64,000 nucleotides of DNA from Candidatus Bathyarchaeota archaeon (GCA_020354575.1 CP070649.1:1774012-1838011), one strand, 5' to 3'; positions 17,958 through 27,357 are shown, counted from the first letter of the stretch. Program-made: numbers and translations. Notes: a model not told the origin generated them from the sequence alone.

Positions 17958-18983
17958 ATGAAGGCAGCAGTATACTATAGTCTTGATAATATATTAATTG
18001 AGAACCGACCAATACCCAAAATTAGCTCAAAAGAAGTTTTGGTTGCAATGAAAGCTTGTGGTGTATGTGGTTCAGATTTAATGGGGTGGTATCTAAAAAC
18101 ACGCGTACCACAGGTGCTTGGGCATGAGCCATCAGGTGTGGTTGTTAAAGTTGGCAAGATGGTTAAAGAGTTTGAAAGTGGTGATAGAGTGTTTGTTCAC
18201 CACCACGTAGCTTGTTTAACCTGCCACTATTGCAGAGATAATGGATACACGTTATGTAAACAATTTTCCAAAACTCATTTAGACCCAGGGGGTTTTGCAG
18301 AATATTTCCGAGTTCCAGCACCAAATCTTCAAATCGACACCTTGAAAATTCCTCCCAAACTCTCTTTTGAAGAAGCCACCCTCATTGAACCAGTTGGGTG
18401 CTGTTTACGAGCGTTGAATAAATGTGATATCGCAAAATCGGACTCTACTGTAATTATGGGTGCTGGCTCCTCGGGATTAATTTTCACAATGCTATTGCGG
18501 GCGTTTGGGGCAAGCTTAATTGTTACAACAGATTTTGCTGAGTATAGGTTGAAAGCAGCGAGACAGGTAGGTGCAGATTTAACCGTTAACCCTGAAACCG
18601 AAAGTATAATCGATGTGGTTAAGAAGGCAACTGATGGACGGGGTGCAGACGCAGTTATTGTCGCTGCTCCTAATGTAAATGCTTATCTAGCAGGGCTAGA
18701 GTTGTGCCGTAAAGGAGGGAAGCTATGCGTTTTTGCGCCTACACAACCTGAAGATTTCATGCGCTTGTCCATTAATAAATTGTTTTTTTCCGAGATCAAG
18801 CTAATTCCTTCTTATTCAACATCGCATATAGAAACCAGAATGGCTCTAAGACTTATTGAAGCTAAAAGAGTCGATGCAAAGAAGTTGATAACACACAAAT
18901 TCCCATTAGCCAAAACCGCTGACGCGCTTCAAATGGCAGCGCGAAACAAGAATTGTGTTAAAGTGGTGGTTTTGAATGAGTAA
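17958..18983 (+). CDS. Zinc-dependent medium-chain alcohol/polyol dehydrogenase
   Basis: About 341 residues of the MDR family. Catalytic zinc: CGVCGSD near residue 28 and GHEPSG near 55. Structural zinc: four Cys in CLTCHYCRDNGYTLC near 80-94. The NAD-binding fold starts with IMGAGSSGLIF near 165. Relatives act on sorbitol, threonine, butanediol or sugar alcohols. The ATG at 17958 (KAAVYYS start) fits the family and follows GGTG; an upstream ATG would add 12 residues. It overlaps the next dehydrogenase by eight bases, so the pair is one operon. Confidence 0.85.
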   Translation: MKAAVYYSLDNILIENRPIPKISSKEVLVAMKACGVCGSDLMGWYLKTRVPQVLGHEPSGVVVKVGKMVKEFESGDRVFVHHHVACLTCHYCRDNGYTLCKQFSKTHLDPGGFAEYFRVPAPNLQIDTLKIPPKLSFEEATLIEPVGCCLRALNKCDIAKSDSTVIMGAGSSGLIFTMLLRAFGASLIVTTDFAEYRLKAARQVGADLTVNPETESIIDVVKKATDGRGADAVIVAAPNVNAYLAGLELCRKGGKLCVFAPTQPEDFMRLSINKLFFSEIKLIPSYSTSHIETRMALRLIEAKRVDAKKLITHKFPLAKTADALQMAARNKNCVKVVVLNE

Positions 18984-20019
18984 TGGAAAAATGAAAGCAG
19001 CCATGCTTTATGGAGTGAAAGATCTTAGAGTCGAAGATATTGAAAGCCCCCAAATAGATAAAGGAGAAATTCTAGTCGAGATTAAAGCTGCAACAAGTTG
19101 CGGAACAGATCTAAAAATTTTTCAAAGAGGTTACGTGAAAAAAATAATCGAGCTTCCAACTGCTTTTGGTCATGAATGGGCTGGTGATGTTGTTGAGGTT
19201 GGTAATAATGTGACATGGCCAAGGAAGGGAATGCGGATTAGAGCTGGAAACAGTGCTCCGTGCCTGCGGTGCAAGATGTGTCAGAATGGAAAATACAACT
19301 TGTGCGAAGATATGCTTTGGCTGTGGGGTGCCTACGCGGAATATATTCGCGTTCCAGCTCGTACGATTTTAGTTAATGCGCAGGAAATTCCGCTTCACAT
19401 AAACTATGAAGAAGCTGCAATGGTAGAACCTCTTGCATGTGTAATGTATGGTGCTGAGAAGGCTAACATTAAACTTGGGGACAGTGTAGCGATAATTGGC
19501 GCTGGACCAATCGGTCTTCTTCATCTTCTCATTGCCAAGAAACGGGGTGCAGAGAAGGTGATAATTAGCGATTTACTTGATGAAAGGCTTGAATTTGCTC
19601 AAGATTTAGGAGCGGACGAAATAATTAACGCTAAAAATGAAGATACCATTGAGAGGATTAGGCAACTAACAAAGGGTTATGGCGTGAATGTGGTGATTGA
19701 AGCCATAGGATTTCCATCAACTTGGGAGCAAGCGTTAAAAATGGTCTCTAAAGGAGGAACAGTGCTTGAATTTGGAGGGTGCCCGCCTGATACTAATATC
19801 GTGATGAGTACAGAACTCCTGCATTATGGTGATGTAACCGTAATGGGTTCTTTTCATGCAACCCCAATCCATTTCAAGAGAGCTATGAACCTCGTAGCAT
19901 CTGGCGGATTAAATGTAAAACCCTTAGTGACAAGGCGAATGCCTTTAGACAAAATTCAAGAGGCATTCGAAATTCTTACAACCTCTAAATCTGACATAAA
20001 AATCGCCATAATTCCATAG
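18976..20019 (+). CDS. Zinc-dependent medium-chain dehydrogenase (second copy)
   Basis: 347 residues, related to the gene before it. CGTDLK near residue 39 and GHEWAG near 62 give the catalytic zinc; CLRCKMCQNGKYNLC near 95-109 gives the structural zinc; IIGAGPIGLLH near 174 is the dinucleotide site. L-threonine, sorbitol and 2,3-butanediol dehydrogenases share this layout, so the substrate is unresolved. ATG at 18976 with GGTGG upstream inside the previous gene. Paired dehydrogenases next to an acetoin-type complex could form a diol or acetoin route. Confidence 0.85.
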   Translation: MSNGKMKAAMLYGVKDLRVEDIESPQIDKGEILVEIKAATSCGTDLKIFQRGYVKKIIELPTAFGHEWAGDVVEVGNNVTWPRKGMRIRAGNSAPCLRCKMCQNGKYNLCEDMLWLWGAYAEYIRVPARTILVNAQEIPLHINYEEAAMVEPLACVMYGAEKANIKLGDSVAIIGAGPIGLLHLLIAKKRGAEKVIISDLLDERLEFAQDLGADEIINAKNEDTIERIRQLTKGYGVNVVIEAIGFPSTWEQALKMVSKGGTVLEFGGCPPDTNIVMSTELLHYGDVTVMGSFHATPIHFKRAMNLVASGGLNVKPLVTRRMPLDKIQEAFEILTTSKSDIKIAIIP

Positions 20020-20048
20020 GTCGATCAACTAGAAGGCAACAACACAAA

Positions 20049-20058
20049 GAGTTTAAAT
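20049..20058 (+). promoter_or_regulatory. Box A promoter of pyrG
   Basis: GTTTAAATG lies about 50 bases before the chosen pyrG ATG at 20102, giving a predicted start site near 20080 and a leader of about 20 bases. This also argues against an upstream ATG at 20057, which would lie inside the promoter. Confidence 0.5.
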
Positions 20059-20101
20059 GCAAAGCTTGTTGTATGCTTCAGTTATTGCGAGGCATAGACG
20101 C

Positions 20102-21727
20102 ATGGCGAAATATGTCTTCATTACAGGTGGTGTGCTTTCTTCTGTTGGTAAGGGAATAATCACTTCTTCAGTAGGCAAAATGCTTCAAACTCGAGGTGTC
20201 AAAGTCACGGCTATAAAAGTCGATCCGTATGTAAATGTTGATGCTGGAACGATGAATCCATACATGCATGGGGAGGTCTATGTCACAGATGATGGTGGAG
20301 AAACAGACTTGGATTTGGGGTGGTATGAGAGGTTCTTAGATCTGAATTTAAATATGAACAATAATGTCACAACAGGCATGGTGTATAAGAGGGTAATTGA
20401 GAAAGAACGAAAAGGCGATTATTTGGGTCGCTGCGTCCAGATAGTGCCTCATGTCACAGATGAAATTAAGCAGCGAATCCGCAATGTTGCAAGTCATACA
20501 GGAGCAGAAGTCGTGCTAACAGAGTGTGGCGGCACTGTCGGTGACATAGAAGGCTTACCCTTCCTTGAAGCCATAAGACAAATGCGACTAGAGGAAGGAT
20601 ATGAAAGTACTCTATACATTCACGTAGCTTTAGTTCCAATACTTGACGTCACGGGGGAAATGAAAACCAAACCACTTCAACATAGCGTAAATGAACTCCG
20701 CCGTATAGGTATCCAACCCGATGTAATAGTAGCTCGATCAAAAGAAATAATTGATGTAGAAGCGCGTCGAAAAATCGCTCTTTTCGGGACGATCCCTCAA
20801 AACGCTGTCTTCTGCTCCTTCAATGTGCAATCGATCTACGAAGTTCCACTAATATTGGATGAACAAGGAATGGGGAGCTTCATTCTAAACCGCCTCGATA
20901 TCAAAGCGCAGAAGCCGAGATGGAAGGAGTGGAAGCGATTTGTGAATGATGTTTTGAATCCACGGTCTGAGGTTAAAATCGCATTAGTCGGGAAGTATGC
21001 TGGTTTGGCAGACAGTTATGTGAGTATGAATGAAGCCCTTAAACATGCAGCTGCAGCTTGCCAAACCAAGGTATCCTCAGATTTCATAGAAGCTGAGATA
21101 TTCGAAAATCATCCAGAGAAGCTTAAAACTCTCAACAGTTACAACGGTATATTTGTTCCATATGGTTTTGGCTCAAGAGGTGCTGAAGGCAAAGTCTCAG
21201 CTATACAGTATGCAAGAGAAAACAACATGCCGTTTTTAGGAATATGTTATGGCTTCCAATTGGCAGTGGTGGAATTTGCCAGAAATGTCTGCGAACTAGA
21301 AGGTGCAAATAGTACTGAGATCGATGCAACTACGCCGTATCCAGTGATCGATCTTATGCCAGAACAACACAAAGTAGAAATCAAAGGAGCATCAATGCGA
21401 CTTGGCACTCATAAGATTGTGGTAAAAGGGAACACCTTGGCTTTCTCCTTATACGGATCCAAAGAAATATTGGAACGGCATCGTCACAGGTTCGAGGTTA
21501 ACCCCGAATATAGGCCTACATTAGAAAAAAAAGGATTGATCTTCTCAGGTGAAAGTGTCGATGGTAAGAGAATGGAAATCTTGGAGTTGAAGGCCCCTTG
21601 TTTCTTCTTTGCTTCTCAATTTCATGGAGAGTTCAAAAGCCGCCCAGGAAGACCTGATCCGGAATACTTTGGTTTTGTAAAAGCTTGCTTGGAAAAACAT
21701 TTGGGGAGGGCCATTCAAAAGTCTTAA
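20102..21727 (+). CDS. pyrG: CTP synthase
   Basis: 541 residues, the standard length, making CTP from UTP, ATP and glutamine. The synthetase domain begins MAKYVFITGGVLSSVGKG (P-loop), followed by KVDPYVNVDAGTMNPY and the UTP-site segment TECGGTVGDIE. The C-terminal class I glutaminase has its nucleophile Cys in GICYGFQLA near residue 380 and the His-Glu pair in FHGEFKSRPGRP near 510. The start at 20102 matches the family; the upstream in-frame ATG at 20057 overlaps the promoter. Confidence 0.97.
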   Translation: MAKYVFITGGVLSSVGKGIITSSVGKMLQTRGVKVTAIKVDPYVNVDAGTMNPYMHGEVYVTDDGGETDLDLGWYERFLDLNLNMNNNVTTGMVYKRVIEKERKGDYLGRCVQIVPHVTDEIKQRIRNVASHTGAEVVLTECGGTVGDIEGLPFLEAIRQMRLEEGYESTLYIHVALVPILDVTGEMKTKPLQHSVNELRRIGIQPDVIVARSKEIIDVEARRKIALFGTIPQNAVFCSFNVQSIYEVPLILDEQGMGSFILNRLDIKAQKPRWKEWKRFVNDVLNPRSEVKIALVGKYAGLADSYVSMNEALKHAAAACQTKVSSDFIEAEIFENHPEKLKTLNSYNGIFVPYGFGSRGAEGKVSAIQYARENNMPFLGICYGFQLAVVEFARNVCELEGANSTEIDATTPYPVIDLMPEQHKVEIKGASMRLGTHKIVVKGNTLAFSLYGSKEILERHRHRFEVNPEYRPTLEKKGLIFSGESVDGKRMEILELKAPCFFFASQFHGEFKSRPGRPDPEYFGFVKACLEKHLGRAIQKS

Positions 21728-21760
21728 ACAAGAAAGAGTAATCTGCCCATTGAAACATGG

Positions 21761-22858
21761 GTGTCTTATCTAATGAATGAAAAACAGAAAGTAGCGCTTA
21801 GAACCATTCCCTTTCTTATCATTGGCATTTTAGTCTTCATTCTTTACTTGGTATTTTTCGTCAACATTCCTGAAATGGTCCAGGTAATTCAAAAAGCAGA
21901 CATGCTGATTTATTTGTTAGCAGCATTTGCACTCATTTTATCAACGTTTTTTTTTAGCTTAACCTGGCAATATCTCCTAATTCCCTTATCAGTAAAGGCT
22001 TCTTTAAGAAGGGTTTTTTTGTTCGTATGGGTTGGCGTCTTTGCCGATCTTCTTGTTCCGGCAGAGTCTGTCAGTGGAGAAATTGCTAAAGCCTATCTCA
22101 TGTCGAGAGAACCAGACGTTAATCCTGGAAAAGTCGCTGCTTCTCTTGTTGGTCAACGAATATTTGGCACGATTACAACTACTTTCACTCTTCTCACCTG
22201 TTTTTTGGGATTACTAATCGTTGATTATTCAATGTCAAACTTGATGCTTCAAATTCTTGTCCTAATGGCTGCTGTAAGTGCTTTTGCCTTCGCATTTCTA
22301 GTGGTTATTTGTATTAAGGAAGAATGGACGGAGAAATTCGTCATTAAAATCTTACATTTCGTGGAACGAATATCCAAAGGAAGGTTCAGATTGGAGCATC
22401 TTCAAAGCAATATCCTCGAGGCCTTAAGAACATTCTATGAATCGCTAAGGACGTTTGGCTCCAAGCCAGCTAGATTGATACCAGCCATTCTTTTTAATAT
22501 TCTCTCGTGGCTTTTTAATATTGCAATTGTTTTTTTGGTTTTTGCTTCAATAGGCTACCTAGAGCCAGACATTCCAACTCTTTTATTCAAAGTTACTACG
22601 GTTTATACTCTTGTTGTTGCAATAAAATCGATTCCTATAGGCGTTCCAGCGGAAGTGGGGTTGCCAGATATTCTCATGACGACCTTGTTTGGTCTCTTTG
22701 GAATCCCGTTAGAGAGCATTAGCGCAGCTGCTACTGTTCTCACAAGAGTTTTAACGGTATGGGTGAGTTTCTTTATTGGATTTGCTGCAGTACAATGGTT
22801 GGGAGTTAAAAGCCTAGTCGAGAGTGGAATCTTTGGCAAAAAGACGGACAAAGTATGA
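21761..22858 (+). CDS. Polytopic membrane protein, lysylphosphatidylglycerol synthase TM-region / UPF0104 family
   Basis: 365 residues with about eight hydrophobic helices. Family-type features are SGEIAKAYLM near residue 107 and VGLPDILMTTLFGLFGIP near 302. Relatives include the membrane part of MprF and archaeal proteins thought to move or modify lipid-linked molecules; the soluble synthase domain is absent. Start is GTG at 21761, with ATG at 21773 as alternative. The 3' end overlaps the start of the winged-helix/KaiC-like gene by 35 bases. Confidence 0.75.
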   Translation: MSYLMNEKQKVALRTIPFLIIGILVFILYLVFFVNIPEMVQVIQKADMLIYLLAAFALILSTFFFSLTWQYLLIPLSVKASLRRVFLFVWVGVFADLLVPAESVSGEIAKAYLMSREPDVNPGKVAASLVGQRIFGTITTTFTLLTCFLGLLIVDYSMSNLMLQILVLMAAVSAFAFAFLVVICIKEEWTEKFVIKILHFVERISKGRFRLEHLQSNILEALRTFYESLRTFGSKPARLIPAILFNILSWLFNIAIVFLVFASIGYLEPDIPTLLFKVTTVYTLVVAIKSIPIGVPAEVGLPDILMTTLFGLFGIPLESISAAATVLTRVLTVWVSFFIGFAAVQWLGVKSLVESGIFGKKTDKV

Positions 22859-24197
22859 GATTTTTTCAGATCTGCTAGATATCGTTGCCCGGAAAGGGTA
22901 CTGTCGATTAACCAGAGCTTCCTATGGGGCAAACTTGCCAGTTGACAGAGCCAAGAAATCGCTAACTTTCCTTGCTTCAAGGGGTTTTCTCAAAGAAGAA
23001 GATGCTGATGGTTCCAAAGTGTATAAGATTACAAAACGTGGACTTGAGTATCTGGAAACTTTTAGACAGATGCACAAACTCTTTGCTGCTTTGGATGAAA
23101 AGATTTCGCCGCCACAAGCAAGACCTTCAATATATCTTGCGGAACCAAAACCGAAGAGCCAAATACATACAAAAATTACCCTCAGCAAAAACCAGGCAAA
23201 AATTGGTGAAAAAATAGAGTTAGAATTTAAAATTTCAAATATGGGAAGGACACCTGCGACATTTGTTAAGATCGAGGAACTCTTTCCAAGGGGATTTGCT
23301 GTACTTAACAAATCGAGCTTCAACTTTGAAGATAACAATCTCAACATGAATTTAAAAAGGCTCGATCCATTAATGATTGAGGAGATCAGGCTCACGCTAA
23401 GACCTTTAGAAGAAGGTGTTTTTGTAGTGAAACCAAAGATTTTCTATGTAGAGGAAAACGGATATCAAAATTTCTGCGAGTCTGAACCTCAAACAATTAA
23501 TATTTTAGAAGAGGACCTTTCCAAGCGCGTTAGCACAGGATACAAAGAGCTTGATAATTTGCTTTTAGGAGGAATACCTCTTAATTACGCAGTTATATTA
23601 ACCTCTATCTCTTGCGATGAGCGGGATTTATTAGTAAGAAAATTCATCGAGTCTGGAGTTAAAGAAGATAATATAACTTTCTACGTGACCTTTGGCGCAA
23701 GCGGAATGAAACCGCTCACAGAAAATTTTCAGTCGAACTTCTACCTCTTTATATGCAATCCCCAAGCAGACCAAGTAATTGAAAGTTTGCCTAATGTATT
23801 CAAATTAAAAGGAGTTGAAAACCTTACAGAGATTAGCATCGCGTTAACCTCAGCTTTCCGGAAATTAGACAAATCGTCAAACAAACGGAGAAGAGCATGT
23901 ATAGAAATCATTTCAGACGTTCTACTACAACATCACGCGGTCCAAACCAGAAGATGGCTAACCGGGATCATCACGGAACTAAAATCAAAAGGTTTCACGA
24001 CTCTCTCAGTTATGAATCCTCAAATGCATACATCAGAAGAAGTTCAAGCAATTCTAGACCTTTTTGAAGGAGAAATTAACATCCACGAGAAAGAAGGTAA
24101 AAGGGTGACTAAGAAGTTCCTAAGAATCAAGAAGATGTATAATCAAAGATATCTAGAGAGCGAAATGCCCCTGATAAAAGAGCGAATTCAAAGTTAG
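22824..24197 (+). CDS. Winged-helix protein with adhesin-like middle domain and degenerate KaiC-like domain
   Basis: 457 residues in three parts. Residues about 10-90 are an archaeal winged helix (RKGYCRLTRASYGANL, FLASRGFLKEE). Residues about 115-230 are a beta domain of CARDB/DUF11 type (GEKIELEFKISNMGRTPATF). Residues about 235-440 resemble a KaiC/RecA fold: it begins VSTGYKELDNLLLGGIPLN, exactly the KaiC entry, but the P-loop position reads SISCDERDLL with no GKT. The Walker B position is CIEIISDVLL. It is therefore probably a non-ATPase sensor or scaffold. GTG start at 22824 overlaps the membrane gene upstream. Confidence 0.7.
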   Translation: MESLAKRRTKYEIFSDLLDIVARKGYCRLTRASYGANLPVDRAKKSLTFLASRGFLKEEDADGSKVYKITKRGLEYLETFRQMHKLFAALDEKISPPQARPSIYLAEPKPKSQIHTKITLSKNQAKIGEKIELEFKISNMGRTPATFVKIEELFPRGFAVLNKSSFNFEDNNLNMNLKRLDPLMIEEIRLTLRPLEEGVFVVKPKIFYVEENGYQNFCESEPQTINILEEDLSKRVSTGYKELDNLLLGGIPLNYAVILTSISCDERDLLVRKFIESGVKEDNITFYVTFGASGMKPLTENFQSNFYLFICNPQADQVIESLPNVFKLKGVENLTEISIALTSAFRKLDKSSNKRRRACIEIISDVLLQHHAVQTRRWLTGIITELKSKGFTTLSVMNPQMHTSEEVQAILDLFEGEINIHEKEGKRVTKKFLRIKKMYNQRYLESEMPLIKERIQS

Positions 24198-24298
24198 AGC
24201 TTCAAAAAAGTAATATCTTTCAATAGTCACAATTTGTGACTACTTGATGTGCGTTGCCTTTTATACTCACCCTTCCCCATTACGATTAGGAAAAGCAT

Positions 24299-25528
24299 AT
24301 GACAGGAAACGTTGTTCCTCCAAAAAGCACCGTCACCTTGGATGTTGTGGAAGGAAATTTAGAAGTGGGAAGACGGGCTATAGTGAAAGGCGAAGGAGTC
24401 ACTCCAAAAGTCACAGTCTCAGGAACGGTTTATAGTGAAGGCGACTGCGATTTTGAATGCAGTTTATCAGCTGAAAATCTTGATGGAGAAGATGATATCA
24501 CTATCAAAGGAGACCTTGAAATTAAGAACCGAGTTAGTATAGATGATGGACGTTTACATGTTTCAGGGAACATGACCGCAAAAAGAGTTGATGTAGGTAG
24601 GAGCATAACCGTAGAGAAAAACTTCAATGCTGAAGAGGTCGATGTTGGAGGACGACTAAAAGTGGAAGGAGATACTACTGCTAAAAAAATAGACGTGGGA
24701 GGAGCCTTCGAATCCAAAGGCATGGCAAAGGTCGAAAGGATTGACGTCGGTGGCTCTGTTAGAATTGGAGCAAAAGCTGACATAGAGAATATTGATGTAG
24801 GGGGAGCGGTGGAGGTTAACGGTGGCAGAGTGGGCAGAGTTGATGTAGGTGGCAGTTTTGCTTCTAGAGAACCACTAGAATTTGAGAAGATTGATGTTGG
24901 TGGTGCGGTCAAGCTTGCTGGAGATAGCAAGGGGGGCGATATTGCTGTGGGCGGACATTGTAAGGTTGAGGGCGATTTAAAGTTTGGCGAAATTGATGTC
25001 GGTGGATTAATTTATATATCCGGTTCAGCGGAAGGAGGCGATTTAGATGTCGGAGGAAAAGTACAAGTTCGTGGTAATCTGAAGCTGTCTGGCAAGCTCT
25101 ATGTAGGAGGAACAGCAGAAATAAACGAAGCTTTGTTTGCTGAAGATGTGGATGTCGGTGGACGGCTATATGCAAGAAAAGCAATTGTAAATTCTGAGGC
25201 TTCTGTAGGAGGCGCTATTGAAACGAGTGAAGGGATCAACGCTTCATATATAAGTATTGGGAGAAGAGGCAAAGTTAAAGGACCAATAAGAGCTAACGAG
25301 GTCGTCATCGGTAAAAAGGCGCGTGTCGAAGATGTTACTGCAAAGATAATCACGTTTGAAAGAGAAGTCAAAGCTAGGAACGTTTATGGAAAGAGAGTTA
25401 GATTGGAGTCAGGTTGTCATGTTTCTGGTGAGGTTCAGTACACGGAAAGCTTAGATGCTGAGCGAGGAGTGCAATTCTCAAAAACACCTAAACAAGTGGA
25501 AAAACTGGATTTAGACTTACAAAGCTAA
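24299..25528 (+). CDS. Polymer-forming, bactofilin-like repeat protein
   Basis: 409 residues with at least twelve copies of a VGG-centred repeat (IDVGGAFES, IDVGGSVRI, VDVGGSFAS and so on) at a spacing of 16-18 residues from about residue 95 to 305, plus degenerate copies on each side. One repeat per turn predicts a right-handed beta-helix, as in bactofilins and other polymer-forming cytoskeletal proteins. There is no signal peptide or membrane segment, so the product is probably cytoplasmic. A TTTTATACT box A near 24256-24264 and TAGGA before the ATG support a separate transcript. Confidence 0.75.
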   Translation: MTGNVVPPKSTVTLDVVEGNLEVGRRAIVKGEGVTPKVTVSGTVYSEGDCDFECSLSAENLDGEDDITIKGDLEIKNRVSIDDGRLHVSGNMTAKRVDVGRSITVEKNFNAEEVDVGGRLKVEGDTTAKKIDVGGAFESKGMAKVERIDVGGSVRIGAKADIENIDVGGAVEVNGGRVGRVDVGGSFASREPLEFEKIDVGGAVKLAGDSKGGDIAVGGHCKVEGDLKFGEIDVGGLIYISGSAEGGDLDVGGKVQVRGNLKLSGKLYVGGTAEINEALFAEDVDVGGRLYARKAIVNSEASVGGAIETSEGINASYISIGRRGKVKGPIRANEVVIGKKARVEDVTAKIITFEREVKARNVYGKRVRLESGCHVSGEVQYTESLDAERGVQFSKTPKQVEKLDLDLQS

Positions 25529-25655
25529 TTAATATACGCTCAAACTTTGCACGCAAAGGCATGTATTAGGATCAAGAAAGCGAAAGAATAAACATAGCTA
25601 GCGTTTATTGTGATATTCCGGGGATAGATAGTGATTCTCCAAGCACATTTTTTAT

Positions 25656-26186
25656 ATGAGTTTTGTTCCATTAAGAGACATGTCACCTAGGTCTGCAGAA
25701 AGATCTCTAGTCGAAATATCCATATGGGCAGTTGCAGCAGCACTGGTTTGTATAGCAACTCTAATTATCCGAATCCCAAATCCTATGGGAGGATACTTCA
25801 ATATTGGAGATGTTATGATTTTCGTGAGTGCATTAACCTTTGGCCCAATTGCTGGTGGTGTCGCGGGAGGAATAGGTTCAGCCTTAGCAGACCTTATCGG
25901 ATTTCCTGTTTTTGTAATTCCGACACTATTTATAAAGGGTATTGAAGGCTTCCTTGCAGGGTTCATTTCAAATAAAAAAACCATTTTCCGAGATCTACTT
26001 GCTGTAACCATAGCTGGCATTGAGATGGTAGTAGGATACTTCATAATTGAAGTCTATTTGTGGGGGATAGGAGAGGCATTATTGGAAATTCCTGGGAACA
26101 TCGGTCAAATAGTTATTGGAGGGTTCATAGGAATACCAATAGCGGTGATACTTCGAAATAGATTACCTGAAATTATGAAAAGTTGA
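25656..26186 (+). CDS. ECF transporter S component
   Basis: 176 residues with five or six hydrophobic helices. The segment GGYFNIGDVMIFVSALTFG near residues 46-64, followed by GGVAGGIGSALADL, is typical of substrate-binding (S) subunits of energy-coupling-factor vitamin transporters. The ligand cannot be assigned. No A, A' or T subunit is encoded nearby, so it would share a module encoded elsewhere. The ATG at 25656 sits at the end of a T-rich stretch; no SD and no recognised riboswitch in the 127 bases upstream. Confidence 0.8.
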   Translation: MSFVPLRDMSPRSAERSLVEISIWAVAAALVCIATLIIRIPNPMGGYFNIGDVMIFVSALTFGPIAGGVAGGIGSALADLIGFPVFVIPTLFIKGIEGFLAGFISNKKTIFRDLLAVTIAGIEMVVGYFIIEVYLWGIGEALLEIPGNIGQIVIGGFIGIPIAVILRNRLPEIMKS

Positions 26187-26302
26187 CTTATCTTTTCCAA
26201 ATAAAACGTTGAATGGACATTTTAGTTTTTAACGCTCCAGAACAATTTATTAAATAACTTAGTAACGCAAATTGATAATTTCAGCGTATTGAGGTTAAAG
26301 GA

Positions 26303-27310
26303 ATGAAGGTTCCCGTGGGAAAAGTTCCACCAAAAATTCTAGAAGAAATAATCTTCAATCATTTAGGGGTAAAGCGGAAAGAAGTTGTTGTGGGTCCTTC
26401 CTTCGGGTTGGACGGCGCTGTAATAAAAGTTGGACACAAAGTCGTTGTAACTTCAATGGATCCAATTACTGGAGCTTTAGCAAGAATAGGGTGGCTAGCT
26501 GTGAATATCAATGCGAATGACGTGGCAACCTTTGGAGTGCAGCCAGCTTTTTTTTCTTCCTGCATTCTGCTGCCCGAAAGCGCAACAGAAAAAACTGTGA
26601 AAATTATTTGTAGGCAAATAGATCAAGGTGCGAAGAAACTGGGTGTAGCCATAACGGGTGGTCATTCAGAAATTACACCAAATCTATCATTTCCTATTGT
26701 GATTGGCCATTGCATGGGGATAACTGATAGAGGAAAATATGTGACATCGCAAGGAGCAAGCGCTAGTGATAAACTTGTACTTACAAAGTCTGTAGGAATA
26801 GAAGGCACTGCAATCCTATCAATAGATAAACGTACTCGATTAGCCGGCAAAATGAGGGCATCGACGCTAAAAAAAGCTGAAGATCTTTTTGACCACATTA
26901 GTATTGTTAAAGAAGGCACAATAGCCTTTAAGACGGGATATGTAACAGCAATGCACGACCCAACAGAAGGGGGAGTAGCTGGAGGCATCCACGAGTTAGC
27001 AGACGCCTCAAATGTAGGGTTTAGAATTCTCGAAGAGCGATTGCAGATTACCAGCGAGACCTTAGAAATTTGCAAGTTTTTTGAAATTGACCCATTACAA
27101 CTTGCAGCTTCGGGGAGCTTGCTAATCGCAATAAAGAAGGGATTTGCAGACAGAATCGTAGAAGTCTTGAAAAGGCATAAAATCAGCGCATCAATCATAG
27201 GTGAAATTCTACCTTCAGTCAAAAAGCGGGTTATTGTAAGTAGGAATGGCCACGAAGAGGAGCTAATTAGACCAAAATCTGACCATCTTTGGCAGGCTTT
27301 ACAAAAATAG
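26303..27310 (+). CDS. HypE-like / AIR synthase-related protein
   Basis: 335 residues of the PurM/HypE/ThiL/SelD superfamily. VGKVPPKILEEIIF at the start, FGLDGAVIKVG near residue 34, VNINANDVATFGVQPAFF near 68-85, GGHSEITP near 124 and MHDPTEGGVAGGIHEL near 216 match archaeal HypE-like proteins annotated as AIR synthase-like. The true HypE C-terminal Cys is missing (the end is LWQALQK), so a role in hydrogenase cyanide-ligand synthesis is unlikely. ATG at 26303 follows GAGGT. Confidence 0.8.
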   Translation: MKVPVGKVPPKILEEIIFNHLGVKRKEVVVGPSFGLDGAVIKVGHKVVVTSMDPITGALARIGWLAVNINANDVATFGVQPAFFSSCILLPESATEKTVKIICRQIDQGAKKLGVAITGGHSEITPNLSFPIVIGHCMGITDRGKYVTSQGASASDKLVLTKSVGIEGTAILSIDKRTRLAGKMRASTLKKAEDLFDHISIVKEGTIAFKTGYVTAMHDPTEGGVAGGIHELADASNVGFRILEERLQITSETLEICKFFEIDPLQLAASGSLLIAIKKGFADRIVEVLKRHKISASIIGEILPSVKKRVIVSRNGHEEELIRPKSDHLWQALQK

Positions 27311-27357
27311 CTGAATCCTCATGAAATGGCATTCCAATTATAGAAATGCCCTTCACA

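Noticed and set aside
24430..25371. Long open frames on the minus strand opposite the IDVGG repeat gene
   Set aside because: They arise from the repetitive codons of the plus-strand gene and encode low-complexity Pro/Thr/Ser or His/Leu runs with no domain.
25529..25655. Riboswitch upstream of the ECF S component
   Set aside because: I looked for thiamine, FMN and cobalamin-type conserved cores and saw none in these 127 bases.
26662..27222. 186-codon minus-strand frame opposite the HypE-like gene
   Set aside because: The plus strand encodes a clear superfamily member; the antisense frame has no recognisable motif.
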